Source: Bacteroidota bacterium (GTDB taxonomy: Bacteria; Bacteroidota; Ignavibacteria; UBA10030; UBA8401). Taken from it: a stretch of 6,424 nt of DNA. Shown piece after piece: positions 1 to 4,875 of the stretch. Location: positions 1 to 6,424 of the forward strand of contig JAVBYA010000380.1 of NCBI GenBank assembly GCA_030824295.1. Direction: 5' to 3'. Each line of letters starts with the position of its first letter. Positions within the stretch are counted from its first letter, which is position 1. The notes beneath the pieces are model-generated. The model was given only the letters and a program-made list of their open reading frames with translations, did no database searches and was not told where the DNA came from. Position numbers and translations under genes: made by a program.

Positions 1-1
1 C

Positions 2-523
2 GGCGGATTCATCGGCGTCACCAGCACGGTCGGACGCGGAACGGTCTTCACCATCTACGTTCCGGCAACCCATGTCATCGAAGAGCTGGCGGAACCGCCG
101 GCTCCGTCATCTGGAAAGGAGCACCCGAAAGTGGAACATACAGAACGATCGATCCTCGTTGTGGACGACGAGAAGGACCTCGCCGCGATGCTGAAGGAGA
201 TATTGGAGCTGGAGGGATACCGGGTACACTGCGCCTACGACGGTCATCAGGCCATTGCGGCGTTCGAAGAGCACCGTTCAACCGTCGGTCTGATCATCTC
301 CGACCTCGGCATGCCGAAGATGGATGGTAAAGCGTTGATGAAAGAGATCCTTTCCCGCGGGGATAATGTGCGGTTCATCGTCATGACCGGCTACATCGAT
401 CCGGCCGCAAAGGAACAGCTCTTCGCAATGGGGGCGTGGGATGTGATGCTGAAACCGTTCAATTCGGAGAATGCTTTGGAGATGATCGGCCGGGCGATGG
501 AATCGCTTCACACCGGACGCTGA
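2..523 (+). CDS. Hybrid sensor histidine kinase, C-terminal part (ATPase tail plus receiver domain)
   Basis: The reading frame is open from the window edge to a TGA at 521-523, so the N-terminus lies outside. The first 20 or so residues (GGFIGVTSTVGRGTVFTIYV) are the last glycine box and closing beta strand of a histidine-kinase ATPase domain. A Pro/Ala/Glu-rich linker of about 20 residues follows, then a complete receiver domain. Numbered from the GTG at 131, the receiver has the acidic pair D12-D13, the phospho-acceptor D58 in SDLGMPKMDG, the switch threonine T86 in VMTGY and the invariant K108 in LKPF. No output domain follows; the protein ends about 20 residues after the Lys. The expected role is a membrane or cytoplasmic sensor kinase that passes phosphate from its own His to this Asp, or removes it. 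The signal sensed cannot be told because the sensor part is missing. The 3' end overlaps the convergent pnuT gene by 16 bp. Family assignment is firm; partner and signal are unknown. Confidence 0.9.
   Translation, partial: GGFIGVTSTVGRGTVFTIYVPATHVIEELAEPPAPSSGKEHPKVEHTERSILVVDDEKDLAAMLKEILELEGYRVHCAYDGHQAIAAFEEHRSTVGLIISDLGMPKMDGKALMKEILSRGDNVRFIVMTGYIDPAAKEQLFAMGAWDVMLKPFNSENALEMIGRAMESLHTGR
115..133 (+). promoter_or_regulatory. Internal Shine-Dalgarno and GTG start candidate
   Basis: AAAGGAG at 115-121 lies 9 nt before an in-frame GTG at 131, exactly at the linker between the kinase ATPase domain and the receiver domain. It could start a free-standing receiver protein of 130 residues inside the hybrid-kinase gene. 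The upstream frame is open with no stop, so the fused reading is certain as sequence. Use of the internal start is only a possibility, since a Lys-Glu codon run can make such a motif by chance. Confidence 0.35.
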
Positions 524-1080
524 ACGAGCGCACGTTTCCATTCACGGTAACCGTACACCGCAAGACCCAGATAAACGGCATACAGCACCATCGTCACCAT
601 CAACCCTTTCACGCCGTACATCCCGATCGACCCGATGTTCACCGCGATCCAGAGGGTCCAGTTCTCCAGATGCTTCCTTGCCATCATCCACTGCGCCGCC
701 ATGCTCAGCACCGCAAGGAATGAATCGATGTACGGCAGCGATGCATCGGTCAGCTGATGGAGCGCTGCTCCAAGCGCTGCCGTGGCGAGCAGCACGAACA
801 GCGCGCTGATGAGCAGTACCCGCCGCGGCGCCCGCGTCACCTGCAGTTCCGTCCTCCCTGTTCCGCCGTACAGCCACTCATACCATCCGTACACCTGCAG
901 CACAATGAAGAACACCTGCAGTCCCATATCGGCATACAGTTTCACTTCGAAGAAGATGAAGATATAGATGAAGACGGAGATGATGCCGAGCGGATAGCAC
1001 CAGACGTTCTCTTTGGTGACGAGATAGACGGAGATCAATCCCAGAACGACAGCAACAACTTCGGCGGCGCTTTCCATCAT
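508..1080 (-). CDS. pnuT: PnuC-family transporter, probable thiamin importer PnuT
   Basis: This is a 190-residue, very hydrophobic inner-membrane protein of the PnuC family (facilitators for vitamin precursors such as nicotinamide riboside). Family signatures are the WCYPLGIISVFIYIFIFFEVKLYAD stretch split by sight into WCYPLGIIS (27-35) and EVKLYADMGLQ (45-55), GWYEW at 65-69, and the C-terminal WTLWIAVNIGSIGMYGVKGL and GYREWKR blocks (141-183). Six or seven membrane segments are visible. The PnuC fold moves substrate by facilitated diffusion, and cellular trapping by phosphorylation drives uptake. Here the neighbour is thiamin pyrophosphokinase, not a nicotinamide riboside kinase, and the operon has a TPP riboswitch. 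By analogy with the Bacteroidota PnuT group, thiamin is therefore the likely substrate; this is inferred from context, not from residues. The start is the first of two ATGs (1080 and 1077). It sits 8 nt after the thiN stop with no clear Shine-Dalgarno, which suggests translational coupling. The 3' end overlaps the kinase gene on the other strand. Confidence 0.88.
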   Translation of the reverse strand: MMESAAEVVAVVLGLISVYLVTKENVWCYPLGIISVFIYIFIFFEVKLYADMGLQVFFIVLQVYGWYEWLYGGTGRTELQVTRAPRRVLLISALFVLLATAALGAALHQLTDASLPYIDSFLAVLSMAAQWMMARKHLENWTLWIAVNIGSIGMYGVKGLMVTMVLYAVYLGLAVYGYREWKRALVQRPV

Positions 1081-1088
1081 CGATCGGC

Positions 1089-1739
1089 TCAGCGGGTGAT
1101 GTGGGAATGGATGATGAAGAGGAGCAGCGCCCCTTTTTTCACGGAAACACCGGCGGTGGAACCGGTCGCTTCGTTGCTCAGTCCTTCCCGCACACCGAGT
1201 TCCAGCGCTTCGTTCTTGAGAGGATATTTCAGGCCGCTCGTGGTGATGCCGCTGCAGCGCCCCATCGGCACGAGAGAGATCTGCTGTCCTGCCGCGGTGC
1301 GGAACCGCGCGGAACGGCGGACGACCTCCACGGTGCACCGCTCATCCAGGAACTGCAGCGCGATCCGTTTGTGGTATTTGAGCAGGATGCTGAAGTTGGA
1401 CATGGTGTGGTCGGACCGTTCCCCGGTTGCCCCGATCACTGTTGCCGAGGTAACGCCGAGTTCCAGCAGATGGTCCAGCGCTTTCTCAAGGTCGGTGTTG
1501 TACTGATCCGGATTATGCACAATAGGGACCGTGGCGAAATATTGACGTGTCCGCTGTGTGATGGAGTCCAGGTCCCCGATGATCACATCGGGAGTGATGC
1601 CGTATGGACGGGCGCGGTTCGCACCGCCGTCCGCACAGATGATGAACGGCTTCGTCCGCAGGAACGGCGTGATGAGCTTCAGTGACGGCATCTCGCCGTT
1701 GCAGATGATCAGGGCATGCTTCGGGATTCGTTTCTTCAT
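1089..1739 (-). CDS. thiN: Thiamin pyrophosphokinase (thiamin diphosphokinase)
   Basis: A 216-residue cytoplasmic enzyme that transfers pyrophosphate from ATP to thiamin, giving thiamin diphosphate and AMP (EC 2.7.6.2). The N-terminal catalytic domain has ICNGEMPS (12-19), CADGGANR (35-42), IGDLDS (54-59) with its metal-binding Asp residues, DQYNTD (78-83), and the GATGERSDH segment (103-111). The C-terminal half (about 145-212) is the beta-rich thiamin-binding domain, with the SGLKYPL and EGLSNE motifs. Length and motif order are normal for the family. I chose the ATG at 1739 because family members start just before the hALIICNGE strand. In-frame ATGs at 1763 and 1778 are alternatives, and the latter would overlap the receptor stop codon by 7 nt. 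No start has a strong Shine-Dalgarno. The gap after the receptor gene is 32 nt and before pnuT 8 nt, so it is cotranscribed. It traps thiamin taken up by the two transporters and makes the riboswitch ligand. Confidence 0.93.
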   Translation of the reverse strand: MKKRIPKHALIICNGEMPSLKLITPFLRTKPFIICADGGANRARPYGITPDVIIGDLDSITQRTRQYFATVPIVHNPDQYNTDLEKALDHLLELGVTSATVIGATGERSDHTMSNFSILLKYHKRIALQFLDERCTVEVVRRSARFRTAAGQQISLVPMGRCSGITTSGLKYPLKNEALELGVREGLSNEATGSTAGVSVKKGALLLFIIHSHITR

Positions 1740-1771
1740 GGATCGATTCTTTCGTCCGGACATCACCGCCG

Positions 1772-4045
1772 CTACCATTGTACTGTGATGCCCGCAAGAT
1801 AGTTCCGCTCTGCCGCCGGGAAGAAGGCATTCCCCTCCCCGGTCTGCATGTAGAGCGCATTGAGCACGTTCCGCACTTCGCCGCGCAGTCCGATCTCCGC
1901 TCCGCTCACCTCCGTGATCGTCCACAGCGACTCGAAGTTCAGCACCGTCCACGCATCGTTCCGGTTGGCGGTGTTCTGGAAATTGTCCGTGTAGAAGGAG
2001 CCGACATGCTTCAGCACGAAGGAGACGGATGCGGTCTGCTCCTGCCACGTCACGCGGAGATTCGCCGTAACGCCGGGGAAACCGGCGATGGGATTTCCGT
2101 CCAGCGTTGTACGGTAGGTGACGCCGCCGGAGGCGCTGTCCACCGTGGAGAACTCCACGATGGAATTCAAAGAGAATGAGGCATTGCCGCTGATGATGAT
2201 CCGGTCCAGGAACTGCACCGACCCATCGAACTCCGCTCCGATATGTCTGGTGCGCGGAGCATTACCATACACAGGATTTCCGAAAATATCAACCTGTCCG
2301 GACTTCACCAATTCGTCGGTGAATTCCATCCAATACACATTGGCATTCAGCTGCAGCGTGCTCTCCTTGTATCCCGCACCGAGTTCCAGATTGAGCAGCT
2401 GCTCCGGTGCGGCGATCGGTTTGGAGAAATCGTACCGCGTCACACCGCCCGCCGTATCCGCTTCGAACGCCGGAAGCGCACCGAAGTACGCATCCTCCGC
2501 CGCGTACAGATTGCGCAGCCGCGGCTCACGCGAGGTGTAGCCGAACGAGACGTACGTGTTCCATTCTTCCGTGATGTTATAATTGAGCCCGAGCCGGGGA
2601 TTGACGAACAGGTACGGAACGCTGAAACTGTTGTTCCGGAACCGCTCGTTCCGGATCTGATACTCATTGAACGCGAACTGCAGGTTCGCCATCAGCGTCA
2701 TATCATCCTGCAGTTTGTAGCTCTCTGTTATATAGAGGGACGCCATGTGCTTGATGCCGTCATACTGATAGAAACGCGTATCGGGATCGTAGCCGGACGG
2801 GAGTCCTTCGGCATATTGCAGTTTGCCCCAATGCGAACCCCAATGATGGCGGTACTCGGCACCGATCGTCAATTCTCCCCGTTCATGCTGCAGCTCATAC
2901 CGCGAGAGCCAGCCCCACTGCACCAGGTCCACCCCGCCGCGGATGATCGCATTGGTAATGCTCGGCGTCGGCGCGAAGCCGTTCGCGCTGTCGATACGGA
3001 ACATGGACGCATCGCCCCAGGAACCGTCATAGTCGAAGTAACCGTGGCTGTCATAATAGAAGAGCGTGTTGTGCAGATGCTCCGTTTCGGAGAGTTTCCA
3101 GTCGTTCAGGATCTCATAATGAGGCTGGTTGAATCCCTCCTTCTCCTGCGGACGGCGCTGCGTTGCGAACGTGAATTGTTTCCCGTCGTCCTCCCAATAC
3201 GAAAGATTCATCCGGCGAAGTTTCGCGTTGCCGTTCGTCCACTTGGGAAGTCCCGTATAGACCAGCTGGTCCTGCAGCGGTCCGCCGAACAGATGCACGC
3301 GCGTGGTCATCCCTTCGTCGAAGCGGAGCGCGCCGAAGAAGTACGAACCGGCGGAGAATGCGGATTGGATGCGGTAGCCGTTGGACTCCACCTTACCGAG
3401 TCGTCCGTAGAACATGTAGGTATTGTCGATCAGACCGGAGTTGAACGATGCGGAGAGTTTCCGCATGGTCATCGGCAGGGATTGCGAACTGTCGGCGTAT
3501 TCCTGAAAGCCGAACATCGCCTCGAACTTCATGTACGGCTTCGGGGTGAAGGGATTGGTGATGATGTTCACCGAACCGCCGATGGCCGGAGGACCGTAGA
3601 ACGCGCTGCCGGCTCCCCGCTGCACCTGCACATTGGAGGAACTGGCGAGCAGGTCCGGGAAGTCGATCCAGTACACATTATGATCTTCCGGATCGTTCTG
3701 CGGTATGCCGTTGACCATGATGGAGAGCCGCCGCTGATCGAACCCGCGCAGGAAGACGTAATTGTATCCCACCCCGTTCCCGCCGTCCGAATACGAGATC
3801 ATGGAAGGGAGTTCAGAGAGCATCACCGGCACATCCTGCATGGAGTAGCGCTGCTCGATGGTCCCTTTGTGCAGGTTGGTGAAGGTGACGGGGGTTTCGC
3901 GCTCTTTGGCCGTCGTACCAGTGACGAGGACCGGATCGAACTGGTACTTGACGCTGTCCCCTTCCTGCTGCGGAAAGAGCGGGACGGCAGTGAGAAGCAG
4001 CAGGAATGCTGCGGCGGATACGGAGCGAAATGGCAGTGCTTTCAT
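1772..4045 (-). CDS. TonB-dependent outer-membrane receptor, probable thiamin receptor (Omr1/OMthi-like)
   Basis: A 757-residue outer-membrane gated porin. A signal peptide covers about residues 1-25 (MKALPF, a hydrophobic run AAAFLLLLTAVPLF, then QQEGD). A likely TonB box is DPVLVTG at 37-43. The plug domain runs from about 45 to 165, with YNYVFLRGFDQRRLSIMVNG at 94-113 and the closing VQRGAGSAFYGPPAIGGSVN (141-160). The rest is a 22-strand-type barrel rich in Tyr/Trp-flanked strands, ending in the aromatic YLAGITVQW. It lacks the N-terminal carboxypeptidase-regulatory-like extension of SusC proteins, so it resembles vitamin or siderophore receptors. The gene is first in the TPP-riboswitch operon, followed by thiN and pnuT. 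A receptor in this setting is the predicted thiamin receptor of Bacteroidota. The fold is certain; the thiamin substrate is inferred from regulation and neighbours. The start is supported by AAGGAAG 4 nt upstream and by the signal peptide beginning there. Confidence 0.93.
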   Translation of the reverse strand: MKALPFRSVSAAAFLLLLTAVPLFPQQEGDSVKYQFDPVLVTGTTAKERETPVTFTNLHKGTIEQRYSMQDVPVMLSELPSMISYSDGGNGVGYNYVFLRGFDQRRLSIMVNGIPQNDPEDHNVYWIDFPDLLASSSNVQVQRGAGSAFYGPPAIGGSVNIITNPFTPKPYMKFEAMFGFQEYADSSQSLPMTMRKLSASFNSGLIDNTYMFYGRLGKVESNGYRIQSAFSAGSYFFGALRFDEGMTTRVHLFGGPLQDQLVYTGLPKWTNGNAKLRRMNLSYWEDDGKQFTFATQRRPQEKEGFNQPHYEILNDWKLSETEHLHNTLFYYDSHGYFDYDGSWGDASMFRIDSANGFAPTPSITNAIIRGGVDLVQWGWLSRYELQHERGELTIGAEYRHHWGSHWGKLQYAEGLPSGYDPDTRFYQYDGIKHMASLYITESYKLQDDMTLMANLQFAFNEYQIRNERFRNNSFSVPYLFVNPRLGLNYNITEEWNTYVSFGYTSREPRLRNLYAAEDAYFGALPAFEADTAGGVTRYDFSKPIAAPEQLLNLELGAGYKESTLQLNANVYWMEFTDELVKSGQVDIFGNPVYGNAPRTRHIGAEFDGSVQFLDRIIISGNASFSLNSIVEFSTVDSASGGVTYRTTLDGNPIAGFPGVTANLRVTWQEQTASVSFVLKHVGSFYTDNFQNTANRNDAWTVLNFESLWTITEVSGAEIGLRGEVRNVLNALYMQTGEGNAFFPAAERNYLAGITVQW

Positions 4046-4049
4046 CGTT

Positions 4050-4056
4050 CTTCCTT
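4050..4056 (-). promoter_or_regulatory. Ribosome binding site of the receptor gene
   Basis: Read on the minus strand, AAGGAAG lies 4 nt before the ATG at 4045. It follows directly after the U-rich tail of the leader terminator (a TTTTTATTTTT run, then AAAAGGAAG). Termination would therefore release the RNA just before the ribosome binding site. Confidence 0.75.
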
Positions 4057-4058
4057 TT

Positions 4059-4104
4059 AAAAATAAAAATCGCCGTTACAGACGGTACACGTCGGGAACG
4101 GCGA
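4059..4104 (-). terminator. Intrinsic terminator, expression platform of the TPP riboswitch
   Basis: On the minus strand, TCGCCGTT (4104-4097) pairs perfectly with AACGGCGA (4077-4070). An inner GACG/CGTC pair (4093-4090 with 4084-4081) extends the hairpin. The U-rich run TTTTTATTTTT (4069-4059) follows at once. This has the form of a rho-independent terminator for minus-strand transcription. On the plus strand the hairpin is followed by A-rich sequence, so it is not a terminator in that direction. It sits between the TPP aptamer and the receptor start, where a regulated terminator is expected. Confidence 0.85.
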
Positions 4105-4135
4105 ATAAAAAACGATGATACACTGATTTTTTATT
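4104..4135 (-). repeat. AT-rich inverted repeat between aptamer and terminator
   Basis: A perfect 9-bp inverted repeat (AATAAAAAA at 4135-4127 and TTTTTTATT at 4112-4104, minus strand) encloses a 14-nt loop. It fills the space between the 3' end of the aptamer and the terminator. The A-rich arm could instead pair with the terminator's own U tract, which contains TTTTTATT. It may therefore act in the switch or simply be a linker helix. Confidence 0.5.
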
Positions 4136-4136
4136 G

Positions 4137-4245
4137 TCGTTTCCCTACGCTGGTATTATCCAGATCAGGTGGTTCATCGCTCCGGTCGCCCGGGCGAATC
4201 AAGGGTGTGAATCTCAGTCCCGCATGCGCGGAACACCCCTAACGA
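4137..4245 (-). promoter_or_regulatory. TPP riboswitch aptamer (THI box)
   Basis: The minus strand carries the TPP-aptamer core in the right order. It has GGGGTG (4239-4234), CTGAGAT (4217-4211), CACCCTTGA around 4207-4199, and the strongly conserved block from CCTGATCTGG through ATAATACCAGC to GTAGGGAAA (4169-4140). Helices can be drawn: P1 TCGTT/AACGA (4245-4241 with 4141-4137), P2 GGGTGT/ACACCC (4238-4233 with 4208-4203), P3 capped by GCAT (4227-4224), P4 and P5 in the conserved block. It binds thiamin diphosphate and turns down the downstream genes. An extra hairpin (4197-4177) sits between P2 and P4. The aptamer is followed by a terminator, so control is most likely at transcription termination. 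Confidence 0.97.
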
Positions 4246-4256
4246 AAGATGGTCGT

Positions 4257-4283
4257 GTTAAAAGAACAGAGGAACTGTATCAA
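4257..4283 (-). promoter_or_regulatory. Weak promoter candidate for the thiamin operon
   Basis: On the minus strand, TTGATA (4283-4278) is followed 15 nt later by TTTAAC (4262-4257), about 12 nt before the first aptamer helix. The fit to a sigma-70 pattern is poor in spacing and in the -10 box. I see no clear Bacteroidota-type -7 box (TAnnTTTG). A second option is TATATT at 4287-4282 as a -10. Transcription must start somewhere in 4246-4317, but the exact site is uncertain. Confidence 0.25.
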
Positions 4284-4291
4284 TATACGTA

Positions 4292-4318
4292 ACCGCCGGT
4301 TGAAATGAAAGCGGCGGT
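4292..4318 (-). terminator. Possible terminator hairpin after the small Cys/His gene
   Basis: ACCGCCG (4318-4312, minus strand) pairs perfectly with CGGCGGT (4298-4292) around a 13-nt loop. The stem starts inside the stop codon of the small gene. The following sequence, TACGTATATTG, has no real U run, so it would be a weak or incomplete terminator. It would separate the small gene from the thiamin operon. Confidence 0.35.
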
Positions 4319-4512
4319 CAGTCGTGATGCTCGGCCGGCTTCATCCCTTCGGCGCCCGGCAGTTTTCCCGCCAGCAGTTCCGGTTTGTGGATGAGCATCG
4401 GCAGATGCTGCGGGCAGATGTGGAATGTGGTGTTCTGATACGCGAGTGCGATCAGCGGTATCTGCTGCTGCGATTGTCCGCAGACAAGGCATGCGATGGT
4501 ATTGGTATTCAT
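4318..4512 (-). CDS. Small Cys/His-rich protein, putative zinc-ribbon-like, function unknown
   Basis: A 64-residue protein with a good start: AAAGGAAG ends 2-3 nt before the ATG at 4512. It has C8-x2-C11 (CLVCG) near the N-terminus and H31-x-C33-x2-H36 (HICPQHLP) in the middle, a spacing that could bind one zinc ion. The segment IHKPELLAGKLPGAE (41-55) looks like a conserved helix; I have an impression of similar short hypothetical proteins in Bacteroidota but cannot verify it. There is no signal peptide or membrane segment, so it is likely cytoplasmic. It lies between the hairpin array and the riboswitch, on the same strand as the thiamin operon but before its leader, so it is probably not part of that regulon. 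Longer readings that extend into the repeat array are artefacts of the repeat. The existence of the gene is likely; its function is not known. Confidence 0.7.
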   Translation of the reverse strand: MNTNTIACLVCGQSQQQIPLIALAYQNTTFHICPQHLPMLIHKPELLAGKLPGAEGMKPAEHHD

Positions 4513-4528
4513 ATCTTCCTTTCGTTGT

Positions 4529-4703
4529 GTGCGCGTCCGACAGGACGCGGTGTGTCCGTGTCCGATAGGACACGGTGTGTGCACGCCCGAAAGGGCGCGG
4601 TGTGTCCGTGTCCGACAGGACGCCGGGTCCGCACGTCCGACAGGACGCGGTGTCCGCACGTCCGAAAGGACGCAGTGTCCGCACGTCCGAAAGGACGTGC
4701 GTG
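4529..4703. repeat. Seven-unit tandem hairpin array with exact 25-nt period (REP-like)
   Basis: Seven consecutive 25-nt units start at 4529, 4554, 4579, 4604, 4629, 4654 and 4679. Each has the core TCCGACAGGA or a close variant at the same place (CCCGAAAGGG in unit 3, TCCGATAGGA in unit 2), flanked by complementary bases. Tetraloops are GACA, GATA or GAAA. Loop centres fall exactly 25 nt apart (4540.5 to 4690.5). Stems range from 5 to 8 bp, and the seventh (4681-4700) is a perfect 8-bp stem. Between stems is a short linker, mostly GGTGT. The units are the same type as the hairpins flanking the nearby RAYT transposase, so they are best read as its REP elements. There is no protein-coding sense in the region. 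Confidence 0.88.
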
Positions 4704-4820
4704 CACATCCGGCAGGATGCTCTGGTGGCACATCCTGTCGGATGTGCTTACGTGTGGCATCCCGCCGGATGTGCCGAGTGCCGTCAGTTGTGCAGACATG
4801 CTGCTTCCTGCCGGATGCCC
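4704..4820. repeat. Diverged hairpin units of a second subtype, mostly inverted
   Basis: Four further hairpins use an ATCC/GGAT stem in place of GTCC/GGAC. They are at 4706-4719 (loop GGCA), 4728-4747 (perfect 8-bp stem, loop TGTC), 4758-4771 (loop CGCC) and 4803-4818 (loop TGCC, one T-T mismatch). By loop sequence the first has the orientation of the main array and the other three are inverted. Spacing is irregular (22 to 46 nt between centres), and 4772-4802 holds no hairpin I can support. They look like older or decayed copies. Confidence 0.7.
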
Positions 4821-4825
4821 CTGGT

Positions 4826-4875
4826 GTCCGCGTCCGACAGGACGCCGGGTCCGCACGTCCGACAGGACGTGCGAT
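4826..4875. repeat. Two 25-nt hairpin units next to the transposase stop codon
   Basis: Two units with GACA loops and stems GCGTCC/GGACGC (4830-4845) and GCACGTCC/GGACGTGC (4853-4872) return to the 25-nt period and orientation of the main array. Positions 4826-4869 repeat 4604-4647 with one mismatch, so this block is a recent copy. The last stem ends 3 nt from the transposase stop codon. Confidence 0.85.

Noticed and set aside
1081..1338. Long N-terminal extension of the PnuC-family protein
   Set aside because: It overlaps the C-terminal domain of thiamin pyrophosphokinase and reads as Arg/His-rich noise. The membrane protein begins at the ATG pair at 1080.
1740..2048. Long N-terminal extension of thiamin pyrophosphokinase up to 2048
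   Set aside because: It is the shadow of the receptor's C-terminal coding sequence in another frame. The conserved kinase domain begins at about 1720.
2243..4060. 605-codon plus-strand open frame opposite the receptor gene
   Set aside because: It is the antisense shadow of the receptor; there is no recognisable domain and the composition is Arg/His/Val-rich. The receptor on the minus strand has a signal peptide, plug and barrel.
4070..4104. Terminator for a plus-strand transcript
   Set aside because: On the plus strand the hairpin is followed by AATAAAAAA, not a T run, and no plus-strand gene ends upstream of it.
4529..4875. CRISPR array
   Set aside because: The period is 25 nt and nearly all of it is the repeat. 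There are no unique spacers of about 30 nt and no cas genes.
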